Assembly (NCBI GenBank): GCA_024036415.1
Contig: JAMWET010001089.1
Location: 1,339,501 to 1,403,500, forward strand
Reading direction: 5' to 3'
DNA from: Prochilodus magdalenae
Taxonomy: Eukaryota > Chordata > Actinopteri > Characiformes > Prochilodontidae
Length of the DNA stretch: 64,000 nucleotides
In this document: piece by piece, positions 37,878 through 50,115 of the stretch
Layout: the number at the start of each line of letters is the position of its first letter
Position numbering within the stretch: the first letter of the stretch is position 1
Notes under the pieces: generated by a model
What the model saw: the letters and a program-made list of their open reading frames with translations, nothing else
Told to the model about the DNA's origin: nothing
Databases searched by the model: none
Program-made: the position numbers and the translations under genes

Positions 37878-40800
37878 GTACTGTACGCTCTTTGCAGTGG
37901 ACTGCTGTCTGTCCTTCTCCCATGTTCTTGATTTATTCTTGACCTTACACGGACTGAGAAAGGCAGTTTGCAGCTTTCGGTCCGTTGAGGCATTGTTACT
38001 GTTAGTGTCTGAGTGGAATTAGCTGAAAGTCAGAATGCATGGAAGCAACGCCCTCATTTAGGCTCTTTAAAGACTTAGTGGCTTAAAATGGTGAGCTTGG
38101 TGGTAAATAAATGTACTCCCTCCTTTTCTCTCTCTCTCTCTTATCCCTTTTCTACTCTCCCACACAGCTATTATAAGAGCGATGCAGCTATTTGTAGCTA
38201 TTCTCAGTGAGGACACCCTTGCCATTGCATTGTATTAGTGAGAACACAGGTCATGGCAGAGTATTGATTATGTGCATAGACACAGGCCCCTACTGATCTA
38301 ATCATTTAGGGCTTCCTTTAAACAGCTGTTTGTGAAAAGCAAATGAGTTCCATTAGTAACGAAGCACTCAGTGAGAAAATGGAGAAGTAATATAGAAACT
38401 GCAGAAGACGAGGATTAAATTAGATTTCAGTTCAAGCTTGTATTTATTTATTTATTTATTTATTTATTTGCAGTTGTGTATTAACTGCCTTATTCAAATA
38501 TATACTAAATATTTACAAACATAAATCTAAATATATATATTGTATATTTAGTAATTTTGTATATACCATATATACTAATGGTTATTATTTTATAATAACT
38601 GTAGCTCCGTCTGTGCTGAACAGTCTTGAGAAATGTTGCAATGCATTGTTCATTGTGAAAGAGGATGTTGCACTTGGCTCACACTGGGCAATGCTCAGCC
38701 TGAGGTGCTTTCGACTTAAGTCTCAACCAGACCTCAACTCTCACACCACATTAGAAGTGCAGAAAAGAAACCCCTGACGACTTGCATTATGAACATGCAG
38801 TGGCACGTCAGCACTCTGCGTCAACACAGTGTCCACTTTGAAGGTTGAAATATTTGATATTGATGATCAAAAGCTTGGAATCAGTGTATGTACAAACCAG
38901 TGTGGCGGTGTTTAGATTTAATTTGACTCAATGATTCGATGACAAAAACAGAACAAAGAACACGCTGAAGCACTAAGGTCCTGGCAATATGACGGTGTAC
39001 TGTATATCATTACTGTGATGCATTATCTCACAATACAGTACAATACAATATGCTTTTCTGAGCACATTACGCAGATCATGAGGACAATACTGACCAACTG
39101 CATGTGTCATTATGAAGAGAGTAAAATTAATCCCATTTCACTGGATTTAGTGCAACAATGGCTTCCAGATACTGAATGAATTAGTATCTTGTTCATGGTG
39201 TTTGATAGTTAAAAGGTCTAGTGCTCCTGTTTTCTGTTTCAACTGACCATCTAAAAAACTAAATAGGGCTAAATTCCCACACCTCACTGGGCTGTTTGTA
39301 ATACGGATTCTGTTGCCACACTATTGCATACGTGTTGGGATTGAAGAGCAAATTCCTGGACTATGTGTTGTCCACACTGTCTATTATGCTTAAAATCTCA
39401 GTTACCAAGAATCTCTGTCTCGGTTTATTAAATGCTGATAGTTTTTTTTTTTTTTTTTTTTTTACTTTACATGAGCTCCAAAATGATCAGTTTTTGCTGG
39501 TCTAACTACGACTGAAATACTTGATACAGTACAAATTTAAACTGGTGCAACCACAACTTTTAATATTAGCAAATTAGATCTACATGTGATTGTAACCTTG
39601 ACTTTTCCTATTCATGTTCGATAGAGAAATAGGAACTGTGTTAAATGTGAAAATGAATAAATTATTAATAATAAATCAGTATTGCTATATCTTGTGTAAT
39701 GGTGAGAATTTCTAGAAGTATAATATTACATGTTTGCCATATTGCCCACCTGTAGGTTTACTGTAGGTTTACATATTTTAAAAAAATAACGATGAAAACA
39801 ATGTCAGGTATTTCAATAGGTGAAAATCTGCACCTGCAGATGAGCTAATAAGCTAATGCTAACCAGTACAACATTGGCTGGTGATGTAGATGGTGCACGA
39901 GATTTTTATTTCTCAATTAACCAGTTGGTTTGTCCAAGAAATACACCTTCCTAACATCAGCTCAAGAGCTAGCGCAGTCACTCAGCTGCATCCTCAACAA
40001 CACACAACGTGTTCATGTTCAGGCACTTGTGTTTCATAGAAGCAAAGTATGATTATATTTATATGCAGAACTGTCACATCGCTGAAGCTATAAGGTTAAG
40101 CGGAAGAGTTGAGCGGAAGTTTAAGCCCGGACTGCTGTTTAAATGAGACACAGTGTAGGGCACCACCTGTTTAATTCTAAGGGAGAAATAGAAGTTGGAA
40201 AATTATCTATGTAAATATTAAGTAATGCCCGTTTTTGGTACATGCAAGCATGCAAATGTGGCAAATGGACTATAAGCATTTGAGGATGAGCCCCAAAGTC
40301 CAAACAGCACTTTTGTTTGTGGGCTAGACAAAAAAAAGTGCTGTTGGTTCAGGAATCGGCATAAGCCTTGCTGCAGTTTTTAGGCAGCACTGTTTTTCTG
40401 TAATCAGCCATCCGGGAAAAATAAATCACAATGTCCAGCTGTTCCTGTCATAAACACTAGAGGGCCCCCTAGCTTCAGCTTACAGGCTCATGCTGTTACG
40501 TACAGTATGGCAGTCTGATTATTTCAGAAGAACCCTACATGCTCTGTTAGGCTATTTCTGTACTACAATGCCCACAACCTGCAGTGGTGAAACTGAATAT
40601 ACAGCAGTGCCAGCAGAGTATGTTTGAAATCTGCATTGCATAATGTTTTGCTAACCAGCTGGTGTCGTATTGAGTGTGAGCGTGCTCCGAGTGTCAGAGG
40701 CCGCATGTCCTGAAGCTACAGCACATACAGTACAAGCACTATGGCATCAACAGCTCTTGGTTTGTCATGTGACAATGGGACGCAGGCCCTATCCCCTCCC

Positions 40801-43589
40801 GCAGTCCTCGAGAAAAGGATAAAAATGGTTTCACGCTTCACAACAACCCACGAGGCACTTTTGCTCAAGTAGCATGAAATCTTCTTTGGAAGCGGGCTGT
40901 CTTTAGGATTTCAGGGCAAACGGTCTTTGTTGTGTGTAAGTTCAGCTCTCCCAGTTGTGCCGTTGACTGCAACTCATCAACCCAGGGTCTACATGTCTCT
41001 GTTCCTGTATCTGGGGCTTTTCACTTACTGAGAACTTCTCAGAGTTAGTCTTTCTTCCTTTGAGAAGTAGGAGTAATTCAAAAAGACCTTTCTGTTTTTT
41101 GGGGTTTTTTTTCAAATGATATTTTATTTTTGCTACACCACTGACAGAAAACACATTACATGACATTATAAACAATTTTTTTAAAGCATTAAAGCATATT
41201 TTCTTTGAATTTTGAACTGAAAAAAAGCAGTAAAACACAAATTATTATATTATTTTAATGTTTCATATGCCTCTGCAACAGTAGAACGACCCATCTATAT
41301 CTAATTTTCAAATATTTTATTTTATATATATATATATATATATATCACATTACTTGTAGCTATATCATTCAGTTTTTAATTCATGCCTTCCATATACAGT
41401 CTCAGTGGCTGCTTACTTAGCTAAATACAACTTGAGATAATCTGAGATACAGGTAAACAATTGTTTACTGATGATGGTTTACGGATTTTTTATCTAGATA
41501 CCTGAGAGGTCTGCCGGTGTGATTGGTCCAGTTAGGGACCGCATTGTCCACTGTCATCTTCCCTTCTGAAACGTCCCTCCACACCAGCTTATAGCACCCC
41601 TTTGAAACAGTATCCACACTTCCATATATGTATCAGCAGAACAGCTGGTCTTACTCCTGGTGTGTTTTGGAAGTGCTCTGCTATCAATAGCCACTGCTCA
41701 AACATTGCAGCCGTGATGGCTAATGCCACGGTTGTTTGTCTGTCAGAGTAACCTGGCCTTTTCCTTTCAGTAATGACTCCTGAATGCAGCTCATTGGAAA
41801 AGACCGTGCTACACGGTGACTCCTGAACACCAGGATTTCTGATCTGTTGATAGTTGTTCTTCATTAGGAACGTTTGAGTCGGCAAAAGCAAAAGCGAAAA
41901 TTTCTGCCTTCAAATGATTTTACAGGTTTACCTTAGGGGCTGCCAGGGAACAAGGTTAAACATCATTAGAGCATAAAAAGTCTTGTACTTTCAGAACTAT
42001 TTCTGTTACTGTTGAGTAATTAGTATTCACTTTGTGTATGTCTGTAGGATCAGGCCTTGTGACCCAATAGCCAGGTTTCTACTTGCATGTTTTTCAGTGC
42101 GTTTTGACATCTTGAATAAAAAAGACTTGGCCAACCTTTTCTGAAATGTTTGTACACCTGCTCGAGATGGATAAACTTATTTGCAGATGAATGAAATGTG
42201 ATTAGTTATGATGGAAACACTTGTTGGAACATGTTAGAAGCACATTATGGAATTAAGTTAAATGCCGAATCGGCTAATGACATAAATACAAACATTTTAT
42301 CATTTAGCATGGGGATATAACACATAAACTGACCAAGGAGTCCTCTTACCAGGTCCACTTACCGTATAGATGCACTTTGTTAATCTACAGTTACAGACTG
42401 TAGTTGGTCTTCAGTAAAACGTTCCACTGCAGTTCCAAAAGCTGCAGTTTCTTTTACCCAGCACTTTTGTACTGTAGTACGCAAGTTGTTTTTAATTTGG
42501 TAGTTTTACTTTCATCTTAGTCATTATTTACCCCAATATTAATACTTTTATCTGAGTATGGGTTTAGGCTTTATTTTTGCCACTGCCATTTGTTCTCACC
42601 AATGTGTTGTGACGAGTTTTATTATGTTGTACAAAGCTGTTGTGTTGCCCTTAGTCGCATTAGTTTATTTACAACCTCCCTCCAACAACTGGATATGAGC
42701 CTAGCATGTTCATTTTCAAACTTCAAGAAATACTAATCTTGATTTCCACTTCGGCTTGAAAACATGCATGGTGTTTTGCAGTGTTGGGTTATGTTGTGTG
42801 GTCAAACATTTACGCTTTTATGCAGGTGGCTCTTGAAATTTGAACTTGATCTCCATATACTGAACAGCTGTGGTCTTGAAAACCTCTGGTACTTTTCAGG
42901 ACTCTGCGCCTTCTGATAAGGCATCACATCTCTTCCTCACTAATTTCTTTAATTAGTCTGCCTCTCTGCCGGCTCTGGAAGTGGCTCAGTAATATGGGAT
43001 AATGAAGGGCAGGTTAGATTGCAGTGTATGTGTGCAGGGGGGTGGTTGTTGATGTCCACAGCCCGAGGCCAGACAATGCTTTGATAAGGGCCGTGGAGTT
43101 TCGAGTTTTATTGAGGAGGAGGGGGGCTATTGCTGAAAGCTTCTGACGTTACTAGCTGCCTTTTACATCTCCTAGTTCTTATTATTAGATCAAATACGGT
43201 CTGCTGGACAGTGAAACACACAGCCCTGTCTGTGGGCCTGTGAAGGAATTGTATTCTTTTGCTTCAGAAGTAATAGCATTTCCTGTTCTGGGTTTGACAG
43301 TCGTGTGTCACTGAATAGGGAGACTGGTTTTGCCACTGTGCGCCATCCTGTGGTTCTTCCCACTCTCCCACATACGATTCCCATTCACTTCCATTACTTT
43401 AATACAGTATTAGGACATGGGACATCTTCAGTCCGAGACCATCAGATCAGTGAAAGCATCTTCTATGTAGACAATATCATTTCTTCTATTTGTGTATGTT
43501 TGTCTCTCTTGAATGTTTCAGGTCAAACTACTTTTAATATTAGACAAATATTACCCAAACAAACTCAAAATGCTGTTTTTGATTGAATT
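37878..43589 (+). other. pde4d: Intron between the D8-like exon and the Tc1 copy
   Basis: Intronic. Microsatellites: (TTTA)n at 38441-38470, T22 at 39442-39463 and (TA)n at 41323-41345. The rest has no recognised repeat, RNA or coding content. The open frames of about 100 codons on the minus strand near 41.0 and 41.6-41.9 kb match nothing I know. Confidence 0.6.
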
Positions 43590-44520
43590 ACCTACTTGCT
43601 CCATGTGATAAAAGTATTTATCCCCTTAGTTACTAAATCAACCAGTTACCCAAATTAATCAAACTCTGACATTTAATTAAATTTCACTAAACACACCCAG
43701 GCATGATTACTGTTGGACCTGTTGTATCTAAACATCACTTAAACATGTCTAGCAGTGTTAAGCAATAAAGAAGATCTCACAGTTACACATAATTCCATGT
43801 TCTAAAGAGATTCAGATACAGACGTAAAACGAAGTCATTAAAGTCTAACGTCTGGAAAGGGTTACAAAGCCATTGTTGAGGCTGTGGGACTCCAGCAAAC
43901 CACACTGAGAGCCATTGGCCACAACTGGGGAAAACTGGAACAGTTATGAACTTTACCCGGAGTGGCTAGCACAACAGCACACCAAAAGCACAACAGCTCA
44001 TCTAGGAAGTCACAAAAATAACATTAAGATGAATTTCTTAAGAACTGCAGGCCTCACTTGCCTCAGTTTAGGCCAGTGTACATGATTACAAAATAAAAAT
44101 CCATCCATGGAAGAGTTGCAAGATGCAAACCACTGCTGACCTAAAAGAACACAAAGACTCGAATTTGACACAGCTATCAAACATGGTGGTGCTACTGTGA
44201 TGATCAGGATCTGCTTTGCTGCTGCAGGGAGTTGTCCAACTTGTCATAGATAAAGCCTGAATCCTGCTCTTTGTCAGAAAATCCTGAAGGAGAATTTCTA
44301 AAATTTAAGTGCAGTTGGGTTGTGCAGCAGGACTTTGAGCAAGTTGTGTGCCTTAAATGGCTCAAAAGTTACCATATTAAGGCTTAAGAGTAGCAGAGTG
44401 AAAGTCTTGACCTGATGCTGTGGCACGACCTAAAATGGGCAGTTAATGCTCAGTGTGTAGATTCTGTTCCTACCTGAGAACAAATCCTAAACAACAAAAC
44501 ATTGGTGAAAGATGTGAAAA
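43590..44520 (+). mobile_element. Tc1-like transposon, heavily decayed
   Basis: The left part, gtatttatccccttagttac, aaatcaaccagttaccc, ggcatgattactgttggacc and tcacttaaacatgtctagca, follows a Tc1-like family widespread in fish. The coding region can still be followed on the + strand: ggaaagggttacaaagccat, gggactccagcaaaccacac, tgagagccattggccacaac, cctcacttgcctcagtttag and caaaccactgctgacc. Near the end comes a frame reading LDLMLWHDLKWAVNA, equivalent to the conserved Tc1 transposase segment with Asp-Leu-Lys-x-Ala-Val. Stops and indels occur throughout. Clean terminal repeats were not found, so the ends are approximate. Confidence 0.8.
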
Positions 44521-45640
44521 AAAACAGCATAGGTGGGTTTTAAGAAGAAATGTCTTCCTAAGTGAATTTTGTGAATGTAGATGTGTAGAATTTAGGCAGG
44601 TATTTGGAAAGTTGGAAAGCTGTTTTTTAAGGGAAGCTATTTTAAATAATAAAATAAAAATATATATTTTTTTAGAGTTAATTTTCTGCACTTACAAAAG
44701 AAAAATAAAGGGATATTGTTTAGATTCTACAGGAAAGAGGTTGGTCGGTATTTATACATACAGAGTTGTGATATTGTAATGTATACAGAGTGTAATGTGA
44801 CATTTTGAATAATGAATATGCCACTTGTTTTATTGATTAAAATTTAAAAACATGACAGTGACAAATTACAATTTGGCAACAAATGACCAACCCACAGTTC
44901 TGGTAGTGTTTCATTATTCAGAACTAATGATATTGAAACATGATAAGACAGGCACTTCTTGTGAGTGGTGATGTTTCATGTTTACATATTTGCAAATAAC
45001 TTTTGAATAACAGGCAAAAAGAAATGTGCTATGTTCAGATTATTATTGCAGCCAAGACTCCTACCTTATATTGAGATTTCCTTTGAAATATATGCATATT
45101 TTCTTTATTTCTGTTGACTATAAATGCTGTCAGAGCTAAGCGACCACCTACACATTATGTGTTGAGTGGCAGGTCATCGGGGACCCAGCACCACAAACTT
45201 GGTATAGGCCTGTATGTTACATAATTTCTGAGTAAGATTTCAAAAGATGTCTTCGTAATTTCATAAACACTGACCTTTTGACCTTGCTGTGGTAAACATT
45301 AGATGTTTAAGAAACTAGTCAAAATACACAGACAATAATATACAGTATATAAGTTATAATACAAATTTGATTTGTATTTGGATAGTAGTTGTCAGTGCCA
45401 GTGAACTAAACTACTCCACCACAGTGTCCCGTTTTCTTTTATTAGACTGTACCACAGTTGTCATGTTAAAATCCTAAAAATGTGAGAGTTCAGTACTGGG
45501 GGATCAATACTGCTGTGGTTTTAATGTTTGACTGCAAGATAAATGTTTTGTTATTATTAATATTATTAAATAAACTGACAAAATAATTTCTGCTCATTCG
45601 TCAAGAACCTACATTTTAATTGATGGTTTGTTATTAAGTG
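44521..45640 (+). other. Intron, no gene seen
   Basis: AT-rich intronic sequence. A 108-codon open frame at 44453-44779 begins inside the Tc1 remnant and runs into AT-rich intron, and is not a gene. Confidence 0.6.
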
Positions 45641-45943
45641 TTTAATCAGTTCATTAGGATAACTCTAGCGTGCACGTGAGTGAGGATGGACATGTTTGTG
45701 AGCTCTCCAAGCAGAAAGAAGAAGCCGGCTCTGAAACAGGCTCTGATGTTGTCTCCAGCTGCAGCACCCCTCCCCAATAGCCCCACCAACCCCCTCCTCA
45801 CTTTTCTCTACTCCCTAAAGCCACACTGGCTTGAGATACAGCACAAAAACACACATACATACAGACATAACACGCACACATGTCGCCCCCTAGGACACCC
45901 CCCTCCTCCCAGGCCACTGTTACCCAAAGAGAGAGCGACAGAG

Positions 45944-45976
<33 letters not shown>

Positions 45977-46193
45977 TGGAAACACGAGACCACAGCCAGC
46001 GCTTACTCAGCCCAGAGAGAGTCAGAGAGAGAGAGAAAGAGCACTAGGAAGAAGTGAGGCAGAAAGAACGAGAGAGCGTTCGGACGCAGAGGCGGATTAA
46101 GTACGAGCCACAGCAAGAGCATGACCGTAGTGGAGGGGTAGGAACCAGATAAACAAGGCAAGGTGGACAGAAAGCTTTGGGACGCGCCTAACC
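45640..46193 (+). promoter_or_regulatory. pde4d: Promoter/leader region of the PDE4D9-type exon
   Basis: GC- and purine-rich sequence just before the D9 start, standing out from the AT-rich intron. It contains a GA microsatellite at about 45951-45976 and further GA-rich runs to 46065. A TAG at 46128-46130 is in frame with the D9 ATG with no ATG between them, which fixes the start at 46194. The transcription start is not visible. The 125-codon open frame at 45680-46057 is in low-complexity sequence and is more likely leader or flank than protein. Confidence 0.5.
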
Positions 46194-46258
46194 ATGAGCA
46201 TTGTCATGAAACCCCGTTCTCGCTCCACCAGCTCTCTTAGGAACACAGAGGGCATCTG
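46194..46258 (+). CDS. pde4d: pde4d alternative first coding exon, PDE4D9 type
   Basis: The exon encodes 21 residues starting MSIVMKPRSRSTSSLR and ending NTEGI, plus TG of the next codon. The known mammalian PDE4D9 N-terminus starts MSIIMKPRSRSTSSLRTAEAVC, so the first 16 residues differ only by Val for Ile at position 4. Joining to the shared exon completes TGC (Cys), as in mammals. The start has A at -3, and an in-frame stop lies 64 bases upstream. The donor is GTAAAG at 46259. The Arg/Ser-rich peptide contains basophilic kinase-type contexts (RSRST, and SSLR after it). That these are phosphorylated is inference. Confidence 0.95.
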
Positions 46259-49200
46259 GTAAAGTTTTCTCTCTCTTACATTTCTCTCTTCTTTCCTTTT
46301 CCCCTTAAATAGCAGATTTCCCTTTATCTTCCCTCAAATTCACGATTCTGTTTAATTCAGTGGTGGAGATGTTGACAGTGTCAGAGTGGTGTAATGCTAA
46401 CTGAGTAATTGTAGAAAAAGCTTAGATTTCTGTCCAGTGGTGAAAGGATCACAGGGGTCAGGATGTCTATTCAATGCAAACTCAAATATACCACTTTATT
46501 TAGTATTCAGAATGACCATCAAACTTGCACACGTCCTCTGAATGATGCTGACGATGGTAACATTACATCAGAAAGGAAGTTTTATTGGGTGGCTTTTTTG
46601 CCTGATAGCTCCCTGCGTGTAGAGTTGTATAGAAATGTTTGAATGTTCCCAGGCAAATAAACATATTTTCCAAATCAAAGGTCATTTTCTTAGAATTTGG
46701 TAAATGATTTCTGTTTGAGTTTGATATAAAATATATATATATATTAAATGTGCCACTTTGTACTAATATGTGAACTTTCAGACTGGCCAAATTAAAATAT
46801 ACAGAAGTGTCTCTGTAGAGGCTATAAACTTATTTTCACTTACTTTAAGTTAACAACACACCTGATTTGCACAGAGAGCCCAAAGTTGTTCCTGACTTAC
46901 AATCTCTCTTGTTACCTTATTGCACATCATCAAAAAACAATGTCTCAAACATCAGACGCAAATGGACTCACCTCCTATGCGCTTTTTAGAGGCACTAAAC
47001 TCAACACCACTGTGAACAATCCTGTTTCCCTAGAACAGAAAATTTCACATGAACATATTGTAACTATAAATGAAATATAACTATTTAATAACACTGAATT
47101 TGTCAAATATTGCTATACTTTCTCTAAACCGATTTCTTTCATATTTAATGCTAATTAGCGTACCTACTGACTAGATTAATATGAGCTACTTAAATTTAAG
47201 TACTTTAAAAGATCCTTGATGTTAACATATTTAGTAAATTAGACAGTTCACAAACTACATTCACAGATTCAGACCTCCAGCTTAGTTTAGAATAACAAAA
47301 TATAACATCTCAAGCAGTTCAGAACATTAAAGCACTTGGTCTTCTACTTACGACCACAAATGATCTATTAAAAGATCAGATAATCAGATGTGGTAAATGC
47401 AGCGTCCATGAGTTAACTGTTCCCCCATTTTGCCATCTCTACTATTACCAAAGTAGAATTAGAATTACAGTTAGAACAAAGACTAACTGAATGTTATCAG
47501 CATAAGAGCATCTTGTATTAATGAGACTAATTAAATGAAATAAATGAATCAGTAATTAATAAAAGTTGTAAATGGAATTAGAATGTTGCTGTATATGGGT
47601 CCTGTATAGTTTAAAGAATAACCTTTCCGCAGGATTCCCCTCTCCACCTCTCCTTTATGCTGCTATGCTAATGGTCACAAATCGTCGTAATGTACTCATG
47701 AATGGGACGTCTGCAGGATTACAGTGACGATAACAGCAGCCAACTAACCAGCAAGTATTGATCCAGCACCTAGCACAGTGACTGACAGTGACAGCGGGTC
47801 TAGTGGCATTTCCAAACCAGGCTCACCTGTTCACACGTAAACACGTAGCTTAAGCTAGCTAAAAATGTGACCGCGAGGCCAGTGGTGATCTTGTAATGAC
47901 AACAAGGGTACACCCCTCTAAAATGCATTCCCAGAGTCTTCTTGTACATGCTCTGGAGTGCAACTGCTTGCACAAGAAAACTAATGATCGTGAACTAATG
48001 AACTAATGAGCCTCAGCTAGATATGAGTGATATACACTTATCTAAGGTTAGAGCATTAGTGCAGTGTTTCGGGAGCCGTTTTACTGCTAATGCTCTCCTT
48101 TTGTGTAATATCATTAATGTTTCTATTAAGGAGTTAATGAGGACAGTGTGACGTCAGCTGCTCTGTTATTAGCTGCTGTGCTGCCCCACAATAGCATGCT
48201 TATGAGGAACATATTCCAAAACAGATGCTACTGCATGCTTCAGCACCCTCTCGGCCTCACATGTGTGTTCCACTCTCTGGCCTCGACCCGGAGCAGCCAT
48301 GTGCGTGAGGAGCCACACAAGCGCGTGGTGTCAAATTGGAACGCGTCATGCCTGTTCCGTTCAGCTCCCCGGACGCTCTTTCTCTTTCTCTTCTGTCTTG
48401 CCATGCAGTGATCTATCTGGGGACGACCTCTGCCTAAAATGGGCCAAGGGCGCCCCTTTCACCGTCTCTATCTCTCCCTCTGGCTCCCCTCCTGCCTCTC
48501 CCTCTCTCTCTTCTCTCTTCTCTGCACGTCTTCGGCGCCTTTATAAATAAACCCTTTTGTCATCAGTGTGCCAGTATCTGAGGGCCCGTGCCACCCGCTG
48601 GCCAATTAGAGCGGCCCCTGTAGAGACTTAGGCCCCTGCAGTGCGTCAGCCTCGAGCCTCTAACCGCAGACGGGCTCTCTGCAGGGAAGTACCTGCCCGG
48701 GCGCCTCCAAACTTAGCCTGTTCTTTCGTGCTGGAGAGGCAGAGGTGGGACGCTCTTGTGAGGAACTCACATGACAGGCCTTTGACGTAGGTCATGTGTG
48801 ACATTAAGCCCTGGGCAAGACGTCTGATGAGACAGATCAGATGTGTCAGGTCTCGCCTGTTGGACAAAGGAATCTTGGTGTGTGTGTCTGTGTGTGTGTG
48901 TGTTTGTGCGCACGCGCTTGTGTTCACATATTTTAAATAAAAAAGTCTTGATTTACTGAATTACTGAAGAAATCAGGTAAAAATCAGAGCTACGGAATGC
49001 TGGTTTGGGGTTTTATACGAATTCAGGGACTCGCAGGGCCTTGTAGGGTTTAGGAAGGCCTAATTAATTCTGTCTGTAATGTTTGGTTCATCGTGTTATG
49101 TAATCACCATGCTTACTGTATTTCAACTCTGCAGGTATTGTAGTATTATGATATTAATACAGTTAAGCAAGCTCTCTGATTGGTTAGGACTTTAGTCACG

Positions 49201-49599
49201 GAACTGAAGACCTAGATGTAGGAACTAATAGTGGGATCAACTTTTCAATCTCATTTTTCAAATATCATTTAGAGGTAGAGAAGTGATTCTCGTTAGTCTT
49301 GACAGTGTAAACCCATGTTTTTGTCATCATCAAGCATGAAAATGAAAGAAAACAAGTCTTTACCATTGTATGGATTTGTCCCTCAGAAGCATAAAATAGG
49401 TATTGGATGGAAACTGTAGGTACTGGAACAGGTGCAGTGAGCCCACTGTGAAGGCTGGTGAGGTGGCCTTGCTTCCACACTACCAGATCCCTCAGCTGGA
49501 CACTATTACCGAGACTACAGCTTCAGGTTTAGTTGCTGTAAATATTCATGGTGCAGTTGTGGAAGGCTGTCTGTAAAATGGAGTTTGTTTGTATTATAA
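46259..49599 (+). other. pde4d: Intron after the D9 exon, first part
   Basis: Intronic. A GC-rich, CpG-containing patch spans about 48.25-48.75 kb and a GT microsatellite lies at 48876-48904. No coding exon was recognised. Open frames in the patch have no domain. Confidence 0.6.
48149..48156. promoter_or_regulatory. Consensus cAMP response element (TGACGTCA)
   Basis: A full palindromic CRE, the CREB/ATF binding site, lies 1.9 kb downstream of the D9 exon at the edge of a GC-rich patch. PDE4D transcription from some promoters is known to be cAMP-induced, so a CRE inside the locus is plausible as a regulatory site. One 8-base match in 64 kb is close to chance expectation, so function is unproven. 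Confidence 0.35.
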
Positions 49600-49910
49600 T
49601 TGGCCGGCACAGTGGAGCAGTGGGTAGGGCTGTCACCTCACAGCAAACAGGGCCTGAGATTGATACCTAGTCAGGGTGCCTGTGGTCCTTTCTGTTTGTC
49701 TGTTCTTCCCATGTCTGTGTGGGTTTCCATCCACAGTTCAAAAATATGCAGTAAGGCTGATCAGAGATGCCAGATTGTATGGTGTGTGAACATGTATGTG
49801 AATGTGTATGTCTGTGTGTCTGCCCTGCTGCCGGATGGATATCCAGAGCTTGCTATCTACCTAATGAGCACTGGGGCAAGCTAGGATAATTTATTAACCT
49901 TAATAGGAAG
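49600..49910 (+). repeat. SINE-like dispersed repeat, tRNA-like head
   Basis: It starts ggccggcacagtggagcagt, gggtagggctgtcacctcac, with gagattgatacc as a decayed B box, followed by tttctgtttgtctgttcttc, tgtgtgggtttccatccaca, gttcaaaaatatgcagtaag and a terminal gcaagctaggataattt. This is the usual layout of a very common fish repeat with a tRNA-like 5' part. The fragment at 13500-13632 appears to derive from the 3' part of the same or a related family, in reverse. Confidence 0.65.
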
Positions 49911-49939
49911 ATGAATGAATACATTTATGTGTTATAATT

Positions 49940-50115
49940 CCCTCTGCACACTCACTAACCACTTCATTACAAACACCACCACCGTTAAACACCCCATCTG
50001 TAACATGCACTGTATGTATCCATCAATGGTCAGTTTCGGCCACAGAATATCGCTGTGTCTGATAGACCTACCAATACCACACACACTACCATGTTAGTGT
50101 GACTATTGGAAAATA
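49940..50115 (+). repeat. Fragment of the dispersed repeat seen at 61 kb
   Basis: Words such as actaaccacttcattacaaa, tccatcaatggtcagtttcg and gctgtgtctgatagacctac parallel actgaccaaccacttcatta, catcaatggttgatcaatag and gctgtgtctgatccactgta near 60.99-61.22 kb. A partial, diverged copy. Confidence 0.5.

Noticed and set aside
43630..43660. caaccagttac as a trace of the PDE4D-intronic microRNA miR-582
   Set aside because: The similarity is short and lies inside the Tc1 remnant; no matching hairpin is present.
45680..46057. 125-codon + strand open frame before the D9 exon
   Set aside because: It runs through GA and CA low-complexity sequence, has no known domain, and lies where the D9 leader or promoter is expected.
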